DNA of 64,000 bases, taken from Microglena sp. YARC (taxonomy: Eukaryota > Chlorophyta > Chlorophyceae > Chlamydomonadales > Chlamydomonadaceae). How positions within the stretch are numbered: the stretch's first letter is position 1; each line of letters starts with the position of its first letter. The position numbers and the translations under genes were made by a program. Below the pieces are notes generated by a model. It was not told the DNA's origin, did not search any database, and saw nothing but the letters and a program-made list of their open reading frames with translations. Positions 10,838-21,216 of the stretch are shown here, one piece after another. The stretch spans positions 39,251,134 through 39,315,133 of the forward strand of contig CM039464.1 in the NCBI GenBank assembly GCA_022414725.1, read 5' to 3'.

Positions 10838-12002
10838 CCTCGTATCTACTTGTCGGCTCTAGTCTATCACACGGAGGAAGGAGATTGAATCAAAGCTCGT
10901 AGTTAAGGGCGTAAGGGGCTTGCGCGTCTCTGCCCAGCATCGGGGTGAACATGAACCCTGTCCCGCACATGGGCGCATGTCAGGTGTCTTGGAGGGCTTC
11001 GAGCCTTCCAGGCGCTTCCAGGGTGGATTTGGGTACGCTAAGACCCGGCCACCTGGCTGGGGCGAAGCCCCCAGCCGAAACCCCCCAGGGGCAGGGGCTG
11101 GCCGAATAATATTTCGCTGCAAGGCACACTGGCTTCTGGAATTCAGGATTTGATGGTCTCTTATCCCTCAGTGCCTCCTACCCTGCTCTTTTTAAGCTGA
11201 CTCCATATTTTTCTTCCATGAACCCATTACTCATGGAGCCATCTTCCGGTCAGTCACTCAGCATGTCCCTTGCTGCAGGGATGATACCTATTTTTGTTTA
11301 TAAGAAGGATTTTCATGATGTAGCACATTCATGGAATCATGGCCCAGCTCATATGGTCATACCGTATAAATATGACGTCCCACACATTTGGTACTTAAAT
11401 TTTAACCCGCTGGGGGTTACATGGTTAATTGGCATCTGGGCGACCTGAACATGAATCCATGAATCCCAATCCATGAATCCATGAATCCCAAGCCATCCAA
11501 ATTCATTCATGAAGGGAAAATACTGGCTGGATTTTTACTCACTGTTTATACTCTTGAAGTACAGCAATCGAATTCCATTTAGACATGGGCTACCGTATTG
11601 CGAGAATAGCCGATTCAAGCATAAGGTTTCGTATACTACTCATCAATGCTGTCCAGGACGCTGCATCCTCCGTCGCCGACTACCCTGCTACACATATTTC
11701 CTCCTGGACCGTGGGCACTGGGCAGCCTGGTCACTGATGGTCTGATAGACCATGTCGTTAGCACAATAGCCTAATCATTTAATCAGGAAACTAACATCAG
11801 ACGAACAATATATTTCGTTTTCATATTTGCAGCAAACATGACACCTTCTACAGTTCAAAAGAGGGCAATGAACTTGAAATTGTTACGTCCGTGTAATACA
11901 GTTACTCACAGGACGTGAAGTTAAGGACACCACAGCGTAAGCCGGAGCTAGCTATAGTCACCGTAAAAGAGGGCAATGTTTTAATAAGCAGTTATGCTTA
12001 CA

Positions 12003-12162
12003 GCAATTCAGGGGATGAACTGGACATACGGTTTGTACTTCGTCGAGAATTGTCAAGAATTCCAGGCCAAATTGTCGAGAATTCTCGGATTTCAAGGCCA
12101 AAATTCTCGACGAAGTACGAGTCCTCGCGGAAACGGTTTGTCCAGTTCATCCCCTGAATTGC
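12003..12162. mobile_element. 160-bp palindromic foldback element
   Basis: Left arm gcaattcaggggatgaactg then gacatacggtttgtacttcg; right arm cgaagtacgag..cggtttg then tccagttcatcccctgaatt. The inner part repeats gagaattc motifs in both directions. The whole element folds on itself. Confidence 0.75.
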
Positions 12163-12244
12163 TATAAATAGTTCACGAGGTTGTAGTTGGTAGGCCAAAG
12201 GAGACACAAGACAAGCCAATTCATAACTGCTTCTTCAATTAAAT

Positions 12245-12410
12245 AGGAACCGGTATCTCATATGATATTGACCAAAGGGGAGTATGATATCATACAATTT
12301 GTATCATATGATATTGTATGTAAATGGTATAACAAAAAACTTAAGCCTAGTCCAACTGCCGGCATCATATGATAAAGTATGCCGACATGATATCGTATGA
12401 TATCTTATAA
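12245..12410 (-). mobile_element. ATATGATATCAT MITE, copy 1
   Basis: Rich in tcatatgata blocks, with taagcctagtccaactgccg as core. It is the reverse of copies at 16.5, 24.1 and 26.9 kb. The terminal ggaaccggta is a weak match to the ccggtccct end of the other copies. Confidence 0.6.
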
Positions 12411-13107
12411 TACAAGAAGGGCAGCAATAAGACAATTCCTTGATTTAAAGCCATGCCAAAGGTATATCATGAAATTATATAATTGTACATCAGGCCAGCC
12501 TGTCCAGTACTCCAGTCCTCGCTGCGTGTCGGCGCGGCATGAATACTGGCGGAACAGTCAAAGGCCGTCAATAACGATCTTGTATTAATTGTACAATTCA
12601 GAATTTATATCTGCAGGTGATCTGTAGATTGATTAAGACAACATAAGTGAGTTTTTCAGCTAATACCAACTTTTGAAAATGCATGCTGAATCAATCAAGG
12701 TAACACTAGTGTGCACTACAATAATGTTCAACCGCTCCCTAAGCCCTATCCAAGCACACCCAACCTGCTTGACTGATACAACCTAAACCTGATGCAACCT
12801 TATCCTGAAACCCCGCCCAGTGTTGTACCCTGCCCCTGTCCAGCCCACGTTTGCTGAACAGGAGCCCAGTGTCCTACCCCGCCCCTGGTCAGCTCCCTAA
12901 GCACTTCCAAGCACGTCCAAGCACATCCAACCTGCTTAACTAATACAAGCAGCTATACAGTTCAATTGGCCAGTTACAAACCAAACAAAGATGATTCAAC
13001 TGCGAACGTCTGTTCCTTTGAGAGCATGCCCAGATGTTCAGGGAGCAGGTGAAATTAGTTTGGTGGCAAAAAGGCCAAATAAGCCATGAGTGCTCAACCA
13101 TGCCTAG

Positions 13108-13291
13108 CAGGGTACTTCAGGAGGACCCCCAGCTCTGCTGCCTGAGACGCAACCAATTGTATAGCCTGCGTCCTGCGACGCAACGGACCTTCCTTCTGGT
13201 CAACGGACCCTCCCCACGTTGCGTCCTGAGACCCAACTGACCCTTCCATGATGCATCTGCGACATAGGACGCAGCCTCCTGAACTACCCTG
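13108..13291. mobile_element. CAGGGTA-TIR MITE
   Basis: The left end cagggtacttcaggagg and right end cctcctgaactaccctg are inverted repeats of about 17 bp bounding 184 bp. Internally gagacgcaac and gacgcaac subrepeats occur. Confidence 0.7.
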
Positions 13292-13299
13292 ATGCCTAG

Positions 13300-13304
13300 T
13301 TACA
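13300..13304 (-). terminator. TGTAA polyadenylation signal of the fibrillin gene
   Basis: TGTAA on the coding strand about 103 nt downstream of the fibrillin stop. Confidence 0.55.
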
Positions 13305-13406
13305 GAAAACACATCCAGTATTTCTCATAGTCTTATGGAGCCACCGTCTCCAGTGCAAGGTGCTCTAGTGGGGCATGCACGCATCCACGCACACGTCAGT
13401 TGGTCA

Positions 13407-15571
13407 TCATGCTTTCTTTGTCATGACGAAAGTGCTTCCTTTGTTTGTCAAAAATGCCCTAAACTTGTCGTCCCCGTATAGCATTTTCCAGCAACCAACC
13501 ATTTGCCCAGCTTCAAATACCTGCGATGAATGGTGGTGTGTGTGAGTGTGTGGGTGTGGGCGGGTATGAGGGTGGGCAGCATGGAGGGCTGAGGCCAACT
13601 AAGGAACTAATCCAACTTCTTGTCTTTGGTGCGAAACAAAAACGATTGGTTTGGGGCAACTACGTGTCAACAATGTATGATTGTGTCCACTAGTTTCTCT
13701 GTCAGGAACATTGATCTCCTCTGCCGCGTTGCACGCATGGAACAAAGAAAATCATTTTTCATGACCTGATGCAAGTTTGTTTTCTTCCAGCTTATGTCAA
13801 GTTGGGTAGCAAAGGTGCAACTCAAGCTTGATTTCAGGATTGTGGCGTAGCACAGTATCCAAAGCCTGATAAAGGGGGGTTTGGGGGGCGGATATATTTG
13901 TGGGGGCACTCATTCGCATGCATGATTGTACTCACGGCGGAACTTTTTAATTATGACAGGATGGTCAAGGCTAACAAACCAGACATGGGACAAGTCCTAT
14001 GCAGCGTTGCAAGGGACGCAGAGAAATTGGCGGAGTGTGTTGGCAGCGGAACGAAAGGTGGCAATGATGGAGCTGACCGAAGCCAGTTAGTTTTGAGACA
14101 GTTGGCTGACGTGTCAGGCTTCAATTTTTTTGTCGGTCGGACGGTCAGACAGTCGGACAGTCGGACAAACAAACAACGGGGTAACCCTGGGGGCTCCTGC
14201 CCCCCAAAAGGGGGGGCTCCGCCAAAAAAACTATGATATTGATAGGGTAGCCTCAAGACGGCGGTATCAAACAACAAGCAATACGAAAAGGCGAAGAGTA
14301 TAGAAACATGGTCGTAACAATCCAATCTATTTTGAGCAACCTACCTTCTCAGCCATTTTGAAAGGCCCAATGCTAATGGCTTGCGACTTGAATTCCAAGT
14401 CAATCTTGCTGGGCTCCTCTTTGTTGACTCGATACACGCCACATAGACTCACTGTGACGAGTCCAATCTGAGAAAAGTTCTTGTATGTCCCTGGCTCATC
14501 AGCGGGGAATTCCTTCAGTGCAGGTCATGGGGGATTGACCGTTGGAAATGGCTTCGCGCAACGCACTGACAGATTGGGTGTGGTCCCCTCCCCCTACCCA
14601 CACACCCACAACCACCCACAGCCACACACCTAGGGTGAAGATGTCAACGCCCACGTCCTTAAGGTCCAGCATGGGGTCGATATTCTCATCGTCTGTCTCC
14701 CGCAAGCCAAGCATGGTGTTTTGACCGTTGGAACTAAAAAATTACATTGTTTTCTAATGTTTGTGCAGGGTACAAAGTGTGAACACGCAGATGTCCAAAA
14801 GACTTATCACATACAGCACATGATCACACGCAATACAACGGGTTGTGGTCTCCCCATAAACAAGGCGCAACACTACGCTGGCTTAGCCTCCCTTCTTGAG
14901 CACAGTCTCTAATTTCTTTAATGTATCTTTCATTGATAGACGTTTTAATTGCAATTTTGTGCTTCAAATTCCAGAGGAAGCTGTAAGGGCAGCCACAGCC
15001 CCCCAGATGGTGTGGCTGGGGCCGCCCTTAAAGACCAGCTAATCTGAGCTAATCAATAAAAAACAATTCATTTGAACATAAAAAAACATTTGTAACAAAG
15101 GGCAACAACCTCAGTATCTAACCTGCGTCACAACCGAGAGAAATGGACCAATCTTCCCCCCAGATGGGCCTTGGCTGTTATTGTAAACCGGAATCCATGT
15201 GGTGCCCTCCAAGTCCTTGGCCCAGTCCCTATCTAGGGGGCCGCTGCCCTCCAACTCCTTCACAGCTGTCTCAATCGCCTGTCGAGCCCCATCGTTAAGG
15301 TCGTAGCCGGATTGAGTTCCAGACGCAAGTAGGATCTTGGCTTTACTGCTCTCCAGAGCAGCAGGCTCGCTGACAGCAGCAGGAGTTGAAACCCTGCGGG
15401 TGGAGCTAGGAGGGTTGTGTGCATGGCTTCGTTTGAGTCACACCATCAGTTTTGACAGCAATATAGCCAGGCATACGCATGCAGGCTGTACCTGTTCCTC
15501 CGACCTGCATGGATCGCCACACGCGGACCTGAGCAGTTAAGGCTGCAGTTGGCACGGGACCTTGCGAGCAT
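13407..15571 (-). CDS. Plastid lipid-associated protein/fibrillin, complete, four exons
   Basis: Minus-strand exons 15492-15571, 15123-15393, 14345-14512 and 13407-13520 join to 633 nt, 210 aa, stop TGA 13407-13409. Junction phases are 2, 0 and 0 and all match; the acceptor before exon 3 is the unusual CTGAAG. Residues 1 to about 40 are basic and Ser/Ala-rich with no acidic residue in the first 26, like a plastid transit peptide. The PAP domain follows: LEGTTWIPVYNNSQGPSGGK near residues 88-107 (the family's 'W.L.YT' strand), QIGLVTVSLCGVYRVN, IDLEFKSQAISIGPFK and the C-terminal WKMLYGDDKFRAFLTNKGS. Fibrillins bind lipids in plastoglobules and thylakoids. The gene is transcribed divergently from the OPR-like gene 430 bp away. 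Its second intron has captured a lipoyl-synthase-like fragment and its third a GGCGGAGCCCC repeat. Confidence 0.88.
13986..14231 (+). repeat. GGCGGAGCCCC interspersed repeat, fullest copy
   Basis: It begins gggacaagtcctatgcagcg, passes through gacgtgtcaggctt, CGGACGG/CAGACAGTCGGACAG subrepeats and gggtaaccctgggggctcc, and ends gggggggctccgccaaaaaa. It lies in fibrillin intron 3. No ORF or tRNA-like box is visible, so the class is unknown. Confidence 0.7.
14630..14733 (-). pseudogene. Lipoyl synthase (LipA/LIAS)-like exon fragment inserted in a fibrillin intron
   Basis: Read on the minus strand, a 104-nt exon-like block follows TTTTTTAG and ends CCCTAG|GTGTGT. It encodes NTMLGLRETDDENIDPMLDL then KDVGVDIFTLG. 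This resembles the conserved C-terminal part of lipoyl synthase ('MLGLGET.EE....DLR..GVD..TLGQYL'), with Arg replacing the second Gly of GLGET. No other part of a lipoyl synthase gene (for example the CxxxCxxC cluster) is found nearby. The fragment sits between two exact copies of ttgaccgttggaa (14535-14547 and 14721-14733), which look like target-site duplications. It is read in the direction of the host fibrillin, between exons 2 and 3, but inclusion would interrupt the PAP domain. The family call rests on one motif stretch from memory of the family. Confidence 0.45.
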
Positions 15572-16001
15572 GGCGAACTTTTAGATGGTAAAGATAGACT
15601 GGACGTGATATGTGAATGCTGCGCCGAATGGGAGAGAACCTATGTGCGCGATCTGGAGTGTGAGCGACGAATGAATCTTTGATAACAACAGATCACCATC
15701 ACAAGTTCGCATATTTGGAGTACTGCTGTGCGGTTGGGAACGCGGCGTGGAGACGTAGTGCCTGTCTCCATGCGGCACTCATTGCTAATCGATACTACTC
15801 CTCGAAGAAAGCTTGGACACATAACAGCACGTTCTACTGATTATTGTTATAGACTCCCGAGCATATTCGAATAGTCAAAATCCTGGTCTTGCGGTCAAGA
15901 TATTTGTTTGCATGCGGAGGGACGGGGGTGCCCGCGTTCGCTCCATCGCCTCAGTTGCCTCGGACGATTATCACTACCTTTTAATAGTTTAAATTGTGGC
16001 C
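15572..16001. promoter_or_regulatory. Divergent intergenic region of fibrillin (-) and OPR-like gene (+)
   Basis: Only 430 bp separate the two proposed start codons, so both promoters must lie here or in 5' UTRs. No TATA box stands out. The stretch has mixed composition and none of the repeat families seen elsewhere, which fits functional sequence. Confidence 0.5.
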
Positions 16002-19000
16002 ATGCACAAAGCATTGCGCCCCCCTGCCGTTTCTCTGAGACGAGGCGGCTATCCTCTGTTGCATGTAGCTCCCAAGGTGGGTGAGAATGTGCGTGTGCTC
16101 CAAGGCTGCTCACTACATCTCACACACGACTGTATGTGCAGGTTGGGCGTGTCAGGGCTCCACAGGTGAGTGGGTTTAGGATTGGAAGAGGACACTGTTG
16201 CTGGTGGTGGTGGCGTTGACCATGATGATGTTGATAATTGTTGTGTGCGTATATCCGCTTGAAGGAAGACCTTTGCAAGGCCGCAATCTGACCTGGCATT
16301 ACTATTAGCTTTCATGTTTTATCATGCTTGATTTACCCTAGGATGACGCATGTCTGTTGTTCAGCACCTCAATTGTTGTCTCGTAGTATTGATGAAGGAT
16401 TGAAGGTGACAACACAACAAACAAACGTGGTGTGACGTCAGCCCTGTGCATTGTCATTAGGGAACGGCAATATGATGTGATATAATATGATATCATATCA
16501 TCATATGATATCATATGATGCCGGCAGTCTGACTAGGCCAAAGTTACCATTTATATACAATATCAAATGATGCAACTTGTATGATAGCATGTGGTATCAT
16601 ACCTGCCTTTGGTGAACATCATATGATTCGCCGGTCCCTAATTGTAATTGATACTTGTACACACAATTTCTACTTGCTCACTTGCTAGAATCCCTCCACC
16701 CTTCCCGTTTTGAGTCTGTCTGTATCCACCGACTTTGACAGGCTGTTGCCCAACCTTCCATACTAGAAAGGCCGCACAGCCGTGTGGGGAAAACTTCATC
16801 AGCACCTTCCTTAGCAGATGTTGCAGCCGTACTCGTTAAACCCTTCATGCTCATCTTCGAGGCGGTTTCCGAGGGCTGGTTGAGTCAAATGGATCCATCC
16901 AATTTGGTGGCCTATCTTGAAGCTTGTGTAAATTCCAGGCATCGCCCTTCCTCTGCTTGGCTTGAAAAGCTGTTCGGCACATGGGAAGGAAGCATGGCGC
17001 AAACAGATTTGAAGCTGACGGTCACTTTGTTATCATCATTGGTGGCTTTGGAGATTTCCCCTCCTTCTCGACTAGTGGAGGCGGTTTATTACCAGGTATG
17101 GATCAGGTTTTTTTTTGGCGAAGCCCCCTCTTTAAGGGGGCGGGAGCCCCCAGGGTTAACCATTTCTCCGTCTGTTCGTGCGACCGACCGACCGACCGAC
17201 CGACCGACCAAGTCTGAAAGTATTTTTTCTAGCTTTATGGTTTTAGGCCTCCTCCAGGGACAGCGTTTTAGTTATTTTAAAAGCTTATTAGAGCTTATAT
17301 CTGCTTATATAGCCTTTTATAGCTTATCAGGGCCAGGTAGGGCAACACAAAAAAACCTTTGTTATAGCAGGAGTAAAAAAAAAAAAGAGCTGCAAACGTC
17401 GAGCCTAAAAAACTTGAGGGGGGCTGACCCCCCCCTCCCCCCCCCCCCTTTAAATAGAAATACCTTATTTTTTTACAACTTAGATATGGATTCAGAGGGT
17501 TTACAGTATGGCGCACACAATGGCGTCCTCGGATTTGTAGTGCAGGGATCGCACGATAGTCACAAACCAGTTCTGCACCCCCCCCCCTCCAGGTTGTCCA
17601 GTTGGCAGCGTTTCGATTCGATTCAGTTGCTGTCGGTGTGTGTGTGGGGGGGGTGGGGGGTGGGAGGGGAGGGGGGGGGGGGGGGCCTACTTATTGCACC
17701 AGGTCCAAAGTGGTTCCAGTGGACTGCCCTTACCAAGGCCTACTCATGGGTGGTCTTATAATTGCATTTGGATGTAATGGGCTGTGTGTGGGGTGGTGGG
17801 TTTGGGTTTGGGTTTGGGGGGGGGGGGGGGTTATATACTTATTGCACGAGGTCCAAAGTGGTGCCAATGGACTGCCCTTACCAAGGACTACTCATGGGTG
17901 GTCTCAGAATTGCATTTAGAGGTCTGAGTAAAAAGTTAGCAAAAAACTAAATGAGGGCTGACCCCCCCCTCCCCCCCCCCCGCCCCTAAATGAAGTGCCC
18001 AGAAAAATCTGAAAACATGCTCAATAAATCGCAAATAATTATGTCATATACAACCTATACTCGGAATAAATCGATCGGCTTGAATCAACTTTTTGTGGAG
18101 GATGCTACCTCCTGGTTATAGCGACATTTTTGCCAAAACGGGGTCAAAACTAGCGATCGCTGTACGGAGTGGTAAAAAAGCCCAGATATGGATCAGGGTA
18201 CTACATGACGCGGGCTATTGCGCGCTGCAGCGCAATGTTTTGGATCTCGACTGCGCGATTGACACAATTTTTTTAATTCCCTCTGGGCACAGCGCGCAGA
18301 TTTCGCAGATTTCCGTTTTCAGTTGAGTCGAAAACGCACCCCAAAATGACCAAGTAATGATACCGCCTGGTGGGGCGTGGGATTAAGGGAGCCCTGTCTT
18401 ACGGTGGTAGGGAACGGGCTGCTACTTTACCTGGACAGTGCTACCATGGCGGTTGATAGCGACTGGGAACGCTAAGGCGCACCCGTAGGGATTCGAACCC
18501 CGCACCTTCTGCCTGATTTCAACGATCTCAACCATTGAGCCAATCGTCAAAACGGGATATCCAAAATGAAAAATATACTATCAGGTGTGGATCCCTGACA
18601 ATAAAAAAAGGTAATGATAACGCCTGGTGGGGCGTGGTGTTAAAGGAGCCCGTCGTACGCGGGTGGGGAGCGGTCTCCTACCTCAACTGGACAAGCTACC
18701 ATCGCGGTTGACAACGACCTGCAACGCCAAGAGCGACCGAAGGGGGAGTCGAACCCCCGACTCTTCATCCTCAAGTGATCTGGTCTACCACTAGACCATT
18801 GTATATCATTGAAAGGGGCTGTTAGCTTTGATCCACTTTGGGCTTAAGTCCATTTGGGCCTTGATGGAGTTTGGATGGTGGATGGTGTTGGTTGGATGGG
18901 GGATGGGGGTGGGTGATGGTGGATGGGGGTAGGTCTGACAATGTTGAATTGTTCTTGCTGATTCTGGATATGGAATGTCTGTTTGGCAGAGCTGACTACT

Positions 19001-20055
19001 CCCAGACCTCAATGCACACAGACACACACATAAAAATATGATTTCCCACATTTTGTGTTGTTTTTATTTTGTTGTGTGTGTTTTTGGTCTGTTCTTTGTC
19101 GCCAGGTGTAGTGTGGTGCATGGTGGTGAGCTGTGTGGTGTGGGGCCGTGGGTTGTGACGGTATTTAAATTGCTGTTGTTCTTGTGTGGGATATGTGTGG
19201 TGTCGTGGTGTAGTATTTGTCAGGTGAGCGATCACGCCATGTGATACCATGCCACATCATGCTATGCCACTCCATGCCACACCTCGCCATGCCACACCAT
19301 GCCATGCAATGCCACGCCTTGCCTTGCCATGCCACGCCACGCCACGCTACGCCACGCCACGCCACGACAAGCCACACCTCGCCATGCCACGACAAGCCAC
19401 ACCTCGCCATGCCATGCCATGCCACGCCACGCCATGCCATGTCTATACTAGAAGCTGTTGACTGTCCAATCTTCATTATATACAGCTTTTCTACGTCTCT
19501 TGTTCCCATCTCCCATTGGTGGTTGGCCTCAGTGCAAGCAAACAGGCTAGCCCCCTAAACCTCATGCCTTGTAATAAGGCGTACTATTTATTTATTTATT
19601 TGTTCCCATCTCGTTGACTCCTCCCGCTTCCTGGATCAAGCACGTGGAATTGACGTTTGCTCCTTCCCAGCCTTCCCTTCTGTTAGGTGGGGCAGAATCA
19701 AGGAACCCTGGATGGCAGAGATGTGGTGAAGTTCCTTGGTGCTGCTCAGTATGTGAAGGACCCTCGACCAGATCGAGATCTCATCCTTGGTCTCTCCCAG
19801 CATCTGCTCGTTGGAGGTGAAGGTGAAAGCCTGCTGGATCAGCTATCAAGTAATGAAGTTGCTGATCTGCTTGTGTCACTTGCGGCAAATGGCCAACCAC
19901 CAGGAACTCTACTAGCAGCTACTGCGTTGCGGATCATTGCATCTGCTGTAGGGTCTTCTAGAATGGACATGGAGCTTCTAGTTGCAGCACTGGAAGCTGT
20001 GGCATTATCAGCAGGTACCCTTCCTTCCTATTCATGCAAAATGTATTATTATTAA

Positions 20056-20086
<31 letters not shown>

Positions 20087-20097
20087 ATTATTATTAC

Positions 20098-20133
<36 letters not shown>

Positions 20134-21171
20134 CTCCAATGGTGCCTAATCCCCAAAACGCCCTAATTCAGGACAAGAGTGTGGGACAGAGCCATACATA
20201 CCCCAAAATGCTCGGAATCGAATTCTGAGTAGATAGCCTTTCTCATAAGTGTTTCAGCTAGACGCGCAGCTATTTTTTTGTTCCGATGGGCATTTGGTTG
20301 CGAGCAGCCCAGGCCGGCAGGCAGTTGGCAGTACACGAGATGTACGAAATATTTTGGGACAAATCCAATCCGCGTCAAATACGAGGTCGCGCGAGATATC
20401 GTGAATCAAGTTTCCGCGGGACGACAGGCATATCTAGCCCCTACCGCAAGGTCGGAGGCTGCGCTTCAGCCTCGGCTTCTGAGTGAACTGCAATAGCAAT
20501 TCCACCTGCCATTTCGGCCGATACCAGCGTTCCACCTGCCAGTTCGGTCTATACCTGGAAAAGTTCCAAATCAAAATCTAAATTCAGATGTGGATGTTTG
20601 ATGAGAAAAGAAAAAATGATCGTTTTTTGAATATTGTTTTAAATTGGGATTTCACATTTCAAATTTCAAATTTCGATTTTTTTCGAAAAGTGGTTCAGTT
20701 CCCTGAAAAGACGAAGACACAAAACGATGCAGTTGCGGCTGTGCAGCTTGTAACATAATTAGGGACTCCTAAATTGGCCCAAAATGTGCAAATACTCAGT
20801 GATTTTTGGCTTTGTACAGCCCGTACTGCCTGCACAGTATCTTCCATAACCTGCTGTGACAATGACTTGAAAGGGAAGATGTGAAAAACAGGCCTACCTA
20901 ATTCAATTTTCAAAAAAATAAAAATTGACTGTGTTTGGCTCCGTCCCACATTTGTGTAAAATCTGTCCTGAATTAGGGGTCCCCATAGTGAAGAAAAAAA
21001 AGGGTTTACTTCATCTGGTTCACAAACCCTGAGCATACCCAAATCCAAGTATTTAATTGTTGAGGTGATGTGGTTAAGCAACTTTGTAGATTTTTTTTGT
21101 TTTCACTGGACTGGAGTCCATGGGTCAAAACCGTCTGTCCCCAAAGGCCAATAATTAGGCACATATGGAGA

Positions 21172-21216
<45 letters not shown>

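Larger units (their letters stand above)
10838..13406. other. Intergenic region, Asterix 5' side to fibrillin 3' end
   Basis: No exon could be supported. The region holds a GC-rich patch (10950-11110) with a cctggctggggcgaagcccc palindrome, short ATGAATCC repeats (11450-11505), a 160-bp palindromic element, an ATATGAT-rich MITE, a diverged direct duplication near 12740-12955 (caagcac..ccaacctgctt twice) and a CAGGGTA-TIR element that reaches almost to the fibrillin poly(A) signal. Confidence 0.5.

Noticed and set aside
16784..17761. 325-codon ORF through the second OPR exon
   Set aside because: Only 16742-17095 is exon. The rest is intron read-through into a GGCGGAGCCCC repeat and the poly-C family, and the first codon is GTG, not ATG.
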